DNA from: JAILLW01 sp045640905
GTDB taxonomy: Bacteria > Bacillota > Clostridia > Lachnospirales > Lachnospiraceae
Length of the DNA: 64,000 bases
Assembly: GCA_045640905.1 (NCBI GenBank)
Contig: JAZUFW010000081.1
Location: 1-64,000 of the forward strand
Direction of reading: 5' to 3'
Made by a program: the position numbers and the translations under genes. Below, piece by piece: positions 24,718 through 33,119 of this stretch. Each line of letters opens with the position of its first letter. Within the stretch, counting starts at the first letter, position 1. The notes below the pieces were generated by a model. That model searched no databases. It saw nothing but the letters and a program-made list of their open reading frames with translations, and was not told where the DNA came from.

Positions 24718-25731
24718 ATGGATAATCAGGTTAAAGTTATATGCGACAATATAGTTGAAGACAGAAAATTGCTTCGAAATAAGATGCTTTGGGAGATTGA
24801 CAGCAATGCTACAGCCATTATGTCTGCTTTTTTGTATGCTTCAAAGGGAAAAAGAGCTGATATTGATAAATATGTCAAATGCAAAAAGCTGTTGAAGAAA
24901 AAAGCCAGCATTTTTTCTGAGTTTCGCGGCATAGCTTTCACGTTGGTTATTACCAAAATGACTCTGGCAGAGGATCCCGAAAAGTATTTGACCGAAGCTT
25001 TGGAAGTGTATAAAAAGCTTCGCGAACGTCATAAACTCACGGCTTCAGCCAATATGGTCATGGCAGCCTTGACAATATATGAAAACGGCGGCTTGGCAAA
25101 AGCTGATGAGAACATCGAAAAGCTCGATGACATATACAAAAAATTGAGAAAAGAACATCCCTTACTTATATGCGACGAAGACAGAGGATATCTGGCAATG
25201 ATAGTAGCTTCCGGTGCCAATACCGATTTGATCATCGAAGAAATCGAAGCGTGCTATGAAGCCAACAAAAAGGTTTACGTATTTAAGAACGCTGTTCATA
25301 CTTTGGCACAGGTACTGGCCCTCAATTCATGTTCCGTTGATAAAAAGTCCGAAAAGGTTAAGGATCTGATTAAGGGATTCAAAGCAGCGAAAAAGCCTAT
25401 TAACAAAGAATTCGGTCTGGGGGCCATCGGAGCATTGACATTGCTTGACATGAGCTCCGATGAAATCGTAGCCAAAGTAGCCGAAGTAGATGATTATTTG
25501 AAGCATCAAAAGGGCTTTAGATGGTACAGCACTTCTGCCAGAATCAGAAGAATGTATGCACAGCTTATAGTGATGATATCATATCTGCCCGAAGACACCT
25601 CAATGTTGACTTCCATGATTTCAAGCACCTTGGCTATGGTTCTTATAGAAGAAATCATTATGATGATTATCGTTATGGAAACTGCCTCCGCTGCAGCCAG
25701 AAGTTCAAGTTCCGCTTCGGCTGCCAACTAA
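24718..25731 (+). CDS. DUF4003 family protein
   Basis: 337 residues from ATG 24718, with GAAAGGAG just upstream (an in-frame ATG farther up is not supported). The helical repeats (RDKLLRNKMLWEID..., RYLAMIVASG..., WYSTSARIRRMYAQLIV) match DUF4003, a conserved Clostridia family of unknown function. The C-terminus ends in a Ser/Ala-rich tail. Cytoplasmic by appearance. Ends at a terminator. Confidence 0.82.
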   Translation: MDNQVKVICDNIVEDRKLLRNKMLWEIDSNATAIMSAFLYASKGKRADIDKYVKCKKLLKKKASIFSEFRGIAFTLVITKMTLAEDPEKYLTEALEVYKKLRERHKLTASANMVMAALTIYENGGLAKADENIEKLDDIYKKLRKEHPLLICDEDRGYLAMIVASGANTDLIIEEIEACYEANKKVYVFKNAVHTLAQVLALNSCSVDKKSEKVKDLIKGFKAAKKPINKEFGLGAIGALTLLDMSSDEIVAKVAEVDDYLKHQKGFRWYSTSARIRRMYAQLIVMISYLPEDTSMLTSMISSTLAMVLIEEIIMMIIVMETASAAARSSSSASAAN

Positions 25732-25754
25732 TTAACTTTGATTAACAAAAATAA

Positions 25755-25786
25755 GGGATTTCGGACAATGTTCGAAATCCCGTTTT
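25755..25786 (+). terminator. Rho-independent terminator
   Basis: GGGATTTCG / CGAAATCCC, 9 bp, 9-base loop, followed by GTTTT. Confidence 0.85.
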
Positions 25787-25813
25787 GCGTCATAAACGCA
25801 TATTGGAGATAGA

Positions 25814-27193
25814 ATGGCTAACAGAAAATCAAGTATTCTTAACATGACCGAAGGCGAGCCCTTATCCTTATTGGTCAGATTTGCACTTCCCATGCTGATA
25901 GGAAATTTGTTTCAGCAGCTTTACAATCTGGCCGATTCGATTATCGTCGGCAAATTTGTCGGTTCCGATGCCCTGGCGGCTGTCGGAGCCACCAATTCCA
26001 TTACTTTTTTGTTCTTTGCACTATGTAACGGAATAGGTTCCGGAGGCGGAGTCATTACTTCGCAGTTTTTCGGAAAAGGCGATGAGTTTAAAGTAAAAAG
26101 GAGTATAGCCAATACGGGATACATTATGCTGGTATTTCCCCTTACGGTCGGAATCTGCGCCTTCTTTTTGGCTAAGCCCATATTGATGCTTTTGAATACT
26201 CCGGCCAATATCATGGGAGACTCATTGGCTTATATGAGAATCAATTGCATCGGAATAGTATTTGTTTCGCTGTACAATTTTGCTTCTTCCATGTTAAGGG
26301 CGCTGGGAGATTCCAAAACACCGCTCATTTTCTTAATCATTTCCTGCTTTTTGAATATAGGACTTGATGTTTTCTTTGTATATGCTTTGAATACCGGGGT
26401 TGTCGGTGCCGCTATAGCTACCGTCATTTCACAGTTCCTTTCGGGAATAGCGTGCCTGATATTTGCAGTAAAGACCAATTCGTACTTCAAGATGAATAAA
26501 GACGAAATGGCCCGTGATGCGGAAGTAACGAAATCCGTTATTAAGTTGGGAATTCCGATGTCATTGCAATTTTCTCTGATTGCGATTTCATGTATGGCTC
26601 TTCAAAGAGTTGTTAACTCCTTCGGTGCGGTTGCCATCGCAGCCTTTACCGCAACGAGCAGAATAGAGCAGCTGATTCACCAGCCGTATCAAACCTTGGG
26701 AGCGTCTTTGTCGACCTACACCGGACAAAACTACGGTGCCGCCAAAAACGACAGAGTAGTCAAAGGCTATCGTAAAAGCTTTTTGGTCATGGTCATTTTC
26801 TCGGTGGTTATGCTTCCGATAATTCAAATGTTCGGTGATGAGATAATGTCGATATTCGTAAATGAGAGTGAAGTTATCGATATGGGAGCGAAGGCCCTCA
26901 GAATTACCAGCCTGTTCTATGTTTTCCTGGGTGTCATTTATGTGGTTCGAGGCGTACTTAACGGTCTCGGAGATGCTTTCTTTGCACTCCTTAACGGAAT
27001 AGTTGAAGTAATCGGACGATTCGTTGTTCCTGTGTTGCTGACGGCTGTGCCCGCTATCGGATTATGGGGTATCTGGTGGTCTGTCGGTATCGTATGGTTT
27101 ATCAGCGGATTTACAGCTTATTTAAGATACAGACAATTCGGCAATAGAACAATATTTAAGAAATCTGATATAATGACTGAAAAATCACTTTGA
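25814..27193 (+). CDS. MATE family efflux transporter (second copy)
   Basis: 459 residues, twelve hydrophobic segments: LVRFALPMLIGNLFQQLYNLADSIIVGKFVG in TM1 and the second-half repeat IKLGIPMSLQFSLIAISCMAL. Of the DinF/NorM type of Na+/H+-coupled exporter; substrate unknown. GGAG precedes the ATG. It is not close in sequence to the first copy (their TM1 motifs differ), so they are paralogues rather than a recent duplication. Confidence 0.92.
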   Translation: MANRKSSILNMTEGEPLSLLVRFALPMLIGNLFQQLYNLADSIIVGKFVGSDALAAVGATNSITFLFFALCNGIGSGGGVITSQFFGKGDEFKVKRSIANTGYIMLVFPLTVGICAFFLAKPILMLLNTPANIMGDSLAYMRINCIGIVFVSLYNFASSMLRALGDSKTPLIFLIISCFLNIGLDVFFVYALNTGVVGAAIATVISQFLSGIACLIFAVKTNSYFKMNKDEMARDAEVTKSVIKLGIPMSLQFSLIAISCMALQRVVNSFGAVAIAAFTATSRIEQLIHQPYQTLGASLSTYTGQNYGAAKNDRVVKGYRKSFLVMVIFSVVMLPIIQMFGDEIMSIFVNESEVIDMGAKALRITSLFYVFLGVIYVVRGVLNGLGDAFFALLNGIVEVIGRFVVPVLLTAVPAIGLWGIWWSVGIVWFISGFTAYLRYRQFGNRTIFKKSDIMTEKSL

Positions 27194-27210
27194 GATAAAC
27201 GGAGGAAAAG

Positions 27211-27852
27211 ATGCTTTCACTACGTCAAAAGAGAGAAAACACAAAAGTATTTTTAAGCAAAGATGCGAACTTGTCGAAGCGGGTCAGCAAGGAATTTTTG
27301 GATGGCGATGTGGCGACCGTTCCGTGTAAAGTTTCTTCGTATGATGACATTATTTCTCCGTACAGTGTCGAAGGGTACGAGACATTGAATCCTGAGTTTG
27401 TCGGCTACATAGAAAGCGCTGTATCGTTTATTCCCGTTGAATATCCGGTTTCTTTGGAGATTACGGGAACGCATTTTACCGAGAAAGAGCAGGAAACTAT
27501 CCGCAACACAATACGCGAAGACTGCATGTACAGTTTGGGAACCGTACAGAAGAATAATTCGAATCTGACCTTGACGTTTCTGGCCATGAGTGTCGGAACG
27601 ATAATAACCGCTGTATTGATGAGTGCATTTTCGGGAATCGGCGGTCTCACCATGGAATTTTTATATATTCTGTTTTGGTTTTTTGCTGACACTGTTGTCA
27701 GTTATTTGTTCATAGACGGACATGAAAAGAGAAAAGCCCGTGCCAAGGCCGGAAGGTTGGCCAGTATGTCTGTCAATTTTTATGACAAATTTGATAACAG
27801 CAGACTGACCAAAGAAGAAGTCGAACATGTATATGAAGATATGCAGAAATGA
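27211..27852 (+). CDS. Two-TM membrane protein (213 aa), unknown
   Basis: 213 residues; GGAGG precedes the ATG. The first ~115 residues are soluble, including an NPEFVGYIESAVSFIPVEYPV block; two hydrophobic segments (about 122-142 and 146-166) follow, and the C-terminus is basic and charged. No family recognised. The topology suggests a cytoplasmic N-terminal domain tethered to the membrane. It sits 17 bases after the MATE gene and before trpS, and is probably co-transcribed with the exporter. Confidence 0.65.
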   Translation: MLSLRQKRENTKVFLSKDANLSKRVSKEFLDGDVATVPCKVSSYDDIISPYSVEGYETLNPEFVGYIESAVSFIPVEYPVSLEITGTHFTEKEQETIRNTIREDCMYSLGTVQKNNSNLTLTFLAMSVGTIITAVLMSAFSGIGGLTMEFLYILFWFFADTVVSYLFIDGHEKRKARAKAGRLASMSVNFYDKFDNSRLTKEEVEHVYEDMQK

Positions 27853-27859
27853 ACTAAAG

Positions 27860-27887
27860 TTGCAACTATTTATTATTACGATATAAT
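27860..27887 (+). promoter_or_regulatory. Promoter for trpS
   Basis: TTGCAA, 16 bases, TATAAT. No T-box leader is seen in the 42 bases between this and the start. Confidence 0.7.
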
Positions 27888-27929
27888 GATGTGTTAGTTA
27901 TTGAATGATTTACAGAAATGGAGATTGTT

Positions 27930-28937
27930 ATGGAAGAAACTAAAAAGCGAATGTTATCAGGAATACAACCGAGCGGAGAACTTCATCTCGGCAACTATCT
28001 GGGAGCTATAAAGAACTGGTCCGACAGAGTTAATGAGTTTGAATGCTTCTACTTTATGGCGGATATGCATACGATAACCGTCAGACAGGACCCGGCTGAC
28101 CTTCGCCGCAGATCCATACAACAGCTGGCACAATATATTGCATGCGGACTGGATCCGGAAAAGAATACATTGTTTTTGCAATCGCATGTTCCCGCACATG
28201 CTCAGTTGGGATGGGTGCTTGATTGCTATACCATGTTCGGAGAACTCTCGCGCATGACGCAGTTTAAGGACAAGTCAGAAAAGCATAAAGATAATATCAA
28301 CGCCGGATTATTTACGTATCCTTCGTTGATGGCAGCAGATATCCTGCTCTATCAGCCGGATTATGTTCCGGTCGGTGAAGACCAGAAGCAGCATGTTGAA
28401 TTGACCAGAGACATAGCTCAGAGATTTAACAGCATATACGGTGATGTATTCAAAATTCCAGAACCTTATATTGCAAAGACCGGAGCCAGAGTTTACGGAC
28501 TGACCACCCCGGATTCAAAGATGAGTAAATCAATTCCCGACGGATGCGTTTTCCTGATGGATCCGCCCGATGTTATAGCACGTAAGTTTAAGAGGGCCGT
28601 TACCGATTCCGATACGGAAAACTGTGTACATTTTGACAGGGAAAATAAACCCGGTGTCAGCAACCTGATGAATATTTATGCTGCAGTAACGGGCAAAACC
28701 TACGAAGAAATCGAAAAAGAATTCCAAGGTCAGGGTTACGGCGTATTTAAGCCTGCCGTAGGCGAAGCTGTTTTATCTTTGCTTAAGCCTATTCAGGATG
28801 AGACCAACCGCCTGCTGAAGGATAAGGCATACCTTGAAAGCGTATACCGCGAAGGAGCCGAGAGAGCATCATATGTTGCCAACAAGACTCTTCGCAAAGT
28901 TTATAAAAAGATAGGTTTCTATCAGTTGGAGAAATAA
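27930..28937 (+). CDS. trpS: Tryptophanyl-tRNA synthetase
   Basis: 335 residues from ATG 27930, with GGAG seven bases upstream; an earlier ATG at 27918 overlaps that site and is less likely. Class I features: the HIGH-type motif PSGELHLGNYLG near the start and KMSKSIPDG as the KMSKS signature, with the TrpRS-typical DILLYQPDYVPVGEDQKQH in between. Charges tRNA-Trp in the cytoplasm. The HAD gene starts 7 bases downstream. Confidence 0.97.
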   Translation: MEETKKRMLSGIQPSGELHLGNYLGAIKNWSDRVNEFECFYFMADMHTITVRQDPADLRRRSIQQLAQYIACGLDPEKNTLFLQSHVPAHAQLGWVLDCYTMFGELSRMTQFKDKSEKHKDNINAGLFTYPSLMAADILLYQPDYVPVGEDQKQHVELTRDIAQRFNSIYGDVFKIPEPYIAKTGARVYGLTTPDSKMSKSIPDGCVFLMDPPDVIARKFKRAVTDSDTENCVHFDRENKPGVSNLMNIYAAVTGKTYEEIEKEFQGQGYGVFKPAVGEAVLSLLKPIQDETNRLLKDKAYLESVYREGAERASYVANKTLRKVYKKIGFYQLEK

Positions 28938-28943
28938 TTCACG

Positions 28944-29606
28944 ATGACAGCCGAAGCAATTGTTTTTGATATGGACGGAGTTATTTTTGATTCCGAACGG
29001 GGATGCCTTAATGTATGGCAGGAATTGGCCGATGAGAACCACCTGTCCGACATGGAGAATGTTTTCAGACAATGCATAGGTACCACCGTGGTAAAGACTC
29101 GTCAGATACTTAAAGATAATTACGGAGAAGATTTTGATGTTGAATATTTTCAGCATGAAGCATCCGTCAGATTTCATCAGCGCTTTGACCATGGCATGCT
29201 GCCGGTATTAAAGGGCGCGCGTGAGATTTTGTCGTTCCTCAAAGACAGAGGTTTTAAGGTAGGGCTTGCATCGTCTACCAGGGAAGCAACGGTTCGAATG
29301 CAGTTATCCGAAGCCGGCCTTATTGATTATTTTGACAACATTACCTGCGGGGACATGCTAAAGGTTAGCAAACCTGCACCCGATATATATTTGTTGGCCT
29401 GTAAGAATCTGGGTGTTAATCCGACCGAATCCTTTGCAATCGAAGATTCGATTAACGGAATCAGATCCGCTTTCAATGCGGGAATGAAGCCGATTATGGT
29501 TCCCGATTTGATCATGCCTACGGATGAAATGAAGGAAAAGGCGTATGCAATTTTCGACGATTTGCTCGAAGCAAAAGCCTTTTTTGAAAAAGTAGAACCT
29601 GCATAG
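28944..29606 (+). CDS. HAD-superfamily hydrolase, beta-phosphoglucomutase-like
   Basis: 220 residues. HAD motif I is FDMDGVIFDSE (nucleophile and acid Asp), motif II is LASS, motif III the Lys of KPAPDIY, and motif IV EDSINGIRSA. A helical cap between motifs I and II is typical of beta-phosphoglucomutase and related sugar-phosphate phosphatases or mutases. Substrate unknown. Seven bases after trpS and 24 before a lipoprotein. Confidence 0.88.
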   Translation: MTAEAIVFDMDGVIFDSERGCLNVWQELADENHLSDMENVFRQCIGTTVVKTRQILKDNYGEDFDVEYFQHEASVRFHQRFDHGMLPVLKGAREILSFLKDRGFKVGLASSTREATVRMQLSEAGLIDYFDNITCGDMLKVSKPAPDIYLLACKNLGVNPTESFAIEDSINGIRSAFNAGMKPIMVPDLIMPTDEMKEKAYAIFDDLLEAKAFFEKVEPA

Positions 29607-29629
29607 GTTCGCATTTTAGGAGGAGTAAA

Positions 29630-30631
29630 ATGAAAAAATTATTATGTATGTTAGTAGCCGGAGTGATGGTTTTGTCAATGTTCGGCTGCAAAGCTTCAGA
29701 TGAAGCAAAAGAGGATGTTAAGGAAGCGGAAACTGTCGCTACCGCAGAACCCGAAGTAAAAGAAGCAGTAGTTCCGGGCTTATACAAGCAGCAGTATACC
29801 GAAGAATTTGACGGTGAAAATGTTGAAGTAACGTATTACGTATGGCTTAAGGAAGACAATACTGGATATATGATTATCCAGGATGTCATCCCCTGCACAT
29901 ATGATGAGAGCAACCTTTACGGAAATTATGACGGCAGTGCCGATCCGTATGTTCTGGACGGCGATACACTTACGGTTTCCTTTGACGGAATCGATTCGGT
30001 ATTTACACGTACCGATGAAGAGCTGCCGGATGATATCAAATCATGGATTGAAGAAGCAGATAATCGTCCCGACACTGTAGCAAAGACAATAGCTCCTTTG
30101 CCTATGGAGCCTATTGACCCGAATAACGTATATGACGGTATTTTCTGGGCTGATTTGCAGATGGATACTTATCAGGAATGTCAGGATTCATACGGAGTAA
30201 TCTGTGAATTGTATTTTGACGAAGTATACGATGCCGTTGATATGACTACCATGAGTGAAGGCGATACTCTCGTTGTATCGGGCGAAGAGATGGTTGTTAC
30301 TGCCGTTGAAGAGAAAAACGGAGTAGTTTTTGTTAACGGAGGAATCGAAGAAGGCGGAGCAGAGTTTAAGGCCAACGAACAGGGCGGAACCTTCAGATAT
30401 TTCGGATTTGATGATTACCCGACATATGCCGATATGGGAGAAGCCAATATCTATGTATCTCCCGACTGCGTTATTACAGATAATTCAGACCTCGACAATC
30501 CCGACGGTACGGTTCTGACTCCCAAAGAGTTCAAGGATTACGGAAAGGATATGACCCTCAATCATCTGAATACTTCTGTCAGAGTTGAAGATGGCAGTAT
30601 TGTTGAAATCAATATCAGATATATTCCGTAA
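29630..30631 (+). CDS. Putative lipoprotein (333 aa)
   Basis: Type II signal peptide with lipobox SMFGC, lipidated Cys20, then a charged Glu/Ala linker. The mature region is acidic and beta-rich, with two apparent lobes (about 45-150 and 160-333). No family recognised; an extracellular binding or structural role is only a guess. GGAGGAG precedes the ATG. It is followed 9 bases later by queT, with no terminator between them. Confidence 0.75.
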   Translation: MKKLLCMLVAGVMVLSMFGCKASDEAKEDVKEAETVATAEPEVKEAVVPGLYKQQYTEEFDGENVEVTYYVWLKEDNTGYMIIQDVIPCTYDESNLYGNYDGSADPYVLDGDTLTVSFDGIDSVFTRTDEELPDDIKSWIEEADNRPDTVAKTIAPLPMEPIDPNNVYDGIFWADLQMDTYQECQDSYGVICELYFDEVYDAVDMTTMSEGDTLVVSGEEMVVTAVEEKNGVVFVNGGIEEGGAEFKANEQGGTFRYFGFDDYPTYADMGEANIYVSPDCVITDNSDLDNPDGTVLTPKEFKDYGKDMTLNHLNTSVRVEDGSIVEINIRYIP

Positions 30632-30639
30632 GGAGCATA

Positions 30640-31125
30640 ATGCAGAGTAAAACATTGTACATAGTCAGAGCCGGGGTTATCTGTGCTCTGTATGTTGTAT
30701 TAACCTTCATAAGTAACCTGTTTGGTCTGTCGTCAGGTGTCATTCAGCTGAGGTTGTCGGAGTGCCTGTGTGTGCTTCCGATATTTATGCCGGAAGCTGT
30801 TCCGGGCCTTTTTGTCGGATGCATACTGGCCAATGCCTTAACGGGTGCCGTGGTGTACGATGTTATTTTTGGCTCCCTGACCACATTGGCAGCTGCGGTT
30901 TTGACGCGTCTTTTGCGCAAAGTAAAAGGTGTGAACCTCCTGCCGCCGATAATACTTAACGGCCTTTTGATACCGCTCATTCTGATATACGTCTATAATA
31001 TCAAAGATGCATATTGGCTCCTTGCTTTGAGTATCGGAGCGGGTGAAGCTTTGTCGGCCGGAGCACTGGGAGCGTTCATTATTCCTGTAATAAAGAGAAT
31101 CCTGTCAAAAGCGCAGGAGAGCTGA
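30640..31125 (+). CDS. queT: QueT, queuosine-precursor ECF transporter S component
   Basis: 161 residues, five to six hydrophobic segments: VRAGVICALYVVLTFISNLFG, the IQLRLSECLCVLPIFMPEAVPGLFVGCILAN block and LGAFIIPVIK. This matches QueT, which imports preQ0/preQ1-type precursors together with a shared ECF module. A preQ1 riboswitch is not visible upstream; the gene is in the transcript of the lipoprotein ahead of it. The cell appears to salvage queuosine precursors. Confidence 0.87.
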   Translation: MQSKTLYIVRAGVICALYVVLTFISNLFGLSSGVIQLRLSECLCVLPIFMPEAVPGLFVGCILANALTGAVVYDVIFGSLTTLAAAVLTRLLRKVKGVNLLPPIILNGLLIPLILIYVYNIKDAYWLLALSIGAGEALSAGALGAFIIPVIKRILSKAQES

Positions 31126-31132
31126 CTTCTGG

Positions 31133-31161
31133 TTGGTAAATTAGCCCTGAAGTGATATAAT
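31133..31161 (+). promoter_or_regulatory. Promoter with extended -10, ahead of the FkbH-like gene
   Basis: TTGGTA, 17 bases, TATAAT within TGATATAAT. The expected start of transcription lies just before the hairpin at 31176, so the hairpin may be in the 5' leader. Confidence 0.6.
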
Positions 31162-31175
31162 AAAAGAAATTTAAT

Positions 31176-31201
31176 CGGGTAGGCTCAAAGCCTACCCGTT
31201 T
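31176..31201 (+). terminator. Hairpin with T tail: queT terminator or leader attenuator
   Basis: CGGGTAGGC / GCCTACCCG, 9 bp, 5-base loop, then TTTC. It is a good terminator for queT, but it follows a good promoter by about 15 bases, so it may also act on the next gene. Confidence 0.75.
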
Positions 31202-31229
31202 CATTAAGAGGAAACAGGTTGGTAACAAA

Positions 31230-33011
31230 ATGAATTATTACGATTATCCGTTAGATACTAAATATCTTTTGAGAAAAAAGATAGCCATAAAGAAAGAACT
31301 GTTAAATAACGGAATTCCCAAAATAGAAAAGAAAATGGCGGTTTTGGGCGGCTCTACCACTAACGAGGTGGTTTCGCAGCTGGAAATTGCATTATTGAAT
31401 TACGGGATAAAGGGTGAATTTTATCAATCGGAGTACGGACAGTATTTTCAGGATGCAATGTTCGGAACACCTGAGCTTGATGAAATGAAGCCGGATATTA
31501 TCTACATACATACCAACTTCCGAAATATTACGGAATTTCCGAATACATCAATGAGCAAAGAAGATACCGATGCTCTTTTCGAAGCCGAGATCGGCAAATA
31601 TACCGCAATGTGGGAAGCCGCTTCCAAAAGATACGGATGCCCCATAATCCAGAATAATTTCGAGCGCCCCAATTACAGAATCATGGGAAACCGTGACATA
31701 TGGGATTATCGCGGACGCAGTAACTTTATATTCAGACTGAATGAAGCGTTTTACGAATATGCTGCGACACATGAGAATTTTTATATTAACGATATAGATT
31801 ATTTAAGCGCCGATTTCGGCCTTGATAAGTGGTGCGACGCAACGTATTACCACATGTATAAATATGCCTGCACTTTGGAGGCTATTCCTCACGTGGCGTT
31901 CAGCGTGGCCAATATTATCAAATCAATCTACGGCAAAAACAAAAAGGCTCTGGTACTTGATTTGGATAATACCCTCTGGGGCGGAATCGTAGGAGATGAC
32001 GGCGTGGAGGGCATAGCGATAGGTCCCGAAGTTCCGAACGGACAGATTTATTCGGAATTCCAAAAATACGTTAAAGATTTAAAGCAGACGGGCGTAATAC
32101 TGGCTGTAGATTCAAAGAATGATTACGATAACGCCATTGCCGGATTGAATCATCCGGACGGCATTTTAAAACCTGACGACTTTGTTGATATCAAAGCCAA
32201 CTGGGAGCCGAAGAGCAACAATTTGTCGGAAATAGCAGCCGAGCTGACTTTGGGAGTGGACAGTTTCGTTTTTGCCGACGATAATCCGGCAGAACGTGAC
32301 ATCATCAATTCCCAGATAGGCACGTGTGCCGTTCCCAATATGGACGGTGCCGAAAACTACGTAAAGGCTATCGATCACGGCGGATATTTTGAGACCACTG
32401 TCCTTTCAAAGGAAGATTTGAAAAAGACGGAGCAGTATCACGCCAAAGCCATGGCTAACAGAGAAATGGCTTCTTTTGCGGATTACAACGATTATTTGAA
32501 GAACTTAAATATGGAAGCCAAAATACGAAGCTTTGAGGATATTTATGTTCAGAGAATAGCTCAATTGACCAATAAATCAAATCAGTTTAACCTGACGACG
32601 CTTCGCTGTTCGGAAAGCGACATAAAGGCAATGCAGGAGGACCCTTCATATGTTTGTGTATGCGGGCGCCTTTCGGACAAATTTGCCGATAACGGACTCG
32701 TGAGCGTTATGGCCGCAAAGACGGAAGATGACACCATGCATATCAAACTGTTCCTTATGAGTTGCAGAGTATTAAAGCGCGGAATGGAAGAGTGCATGAT
32801 GAATTCGCTCGTGCAAAAGGCAAAAGAAATCGGGATTAAGAAAATCTACGGATATTATTACAAAACCGCGAAAAACAATATGGTGAGCCGCCTTTACGAG
32901 AGCATGGGATTTTCTTTGGAAAAGACCGAGGGAGAGGACACCGTTTGGGTTCTGAAACCTGATAAGTACGACGAAAAACCGGTATTTATGAATATTGATA
33001 TACAATTATAA
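31230..33011 (+). CDS. FkbH-like HAD-IIIC protein with N-terminal SGNH-like and C-terminal GNAT-like domains
   Basis: 593 residues. The first ~225 residues carry MAVLGGSTTNEVV and HTNFRN, like the SGNH-hydrolase-like part of FkbH. The HAD core has LDLDNTLWGGIVGDDG (motif I and glyceryl-transfer signature) and FADDNPAERD. The last third resembles a GNAT acyltransferase. FkbH proteins load glyceryl groups from 1,3-bisphosphoglycerate onto carrier proteins for polyketide or glycan assembly. No acyl-carrier or polyketide gene is adjacent, so the acceptor is unknown. It stands alone. Confidence 0.85.
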   Translation: MNYYDYPLDTKYLLRKKIAIKKELLNNGIPKIEKKMAVLGGSTTNEVVSQLEIALLNYGIKGEFYQSEYGQYFQDAMFGTPELDEMKPDIIYIHTNFRNITEFPNTSMSKEDTDALFEAEIGKYTAMWEAASKRYGCPIIQNNFERPNYRIMGNRDIWDYRGRSNFIFRLNEAFYEYAATHENFYINDIDYLSADFGLDKWCDATYYHMYKYACTLEAIPHVAFSVANIIKSIYGKNKKALVLDLDNTLWGGIVGDDGVEGIAIGPEVPNGQIYSEFQKYVKDLKQTGVILAVDSKNDYDNAIAGLNHPDGILKPDDFVDIKANWEPKSNNLSEIAAELTLGVDSFVFADDNPAERDIINSQIGTCAVPNMDGAENYVKAIDHGGYFETTVLSKEDLKKTEQYHAKAMANREMASFADYNDYLKNLNMEAKIRSFEDIYVQRIAQLTNKSNQFNLTTLRCSESDIKAMQEDPSYVCVCGRLSDKFADNGLVSVMAAKTEDDTMHIKLFLMSCRVLKRGMEECMMNSLVQKAKEIGIKKIYGYYYKTAKNNMVSRLYESMGFSLEKTEGEDTVWVLKPDKYDEKPVFMNIDIQL

Positions 33012-33119
33012 AAACCGGTGTAAATTTTTTGAAAAATCTAGTATAATAGTACCAGCACACTAATAAACTCGGCTGTTTATTTTTAATAGACTTAATCGCA
33101 AGAGAAAGACATAAATATT

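Noticed and set aside
27853..27929. T-box leader ahead of trpS
   Set aside because: The gap is too short and lacks the T-box core and Trp specifier; only a plain promoter is seen.
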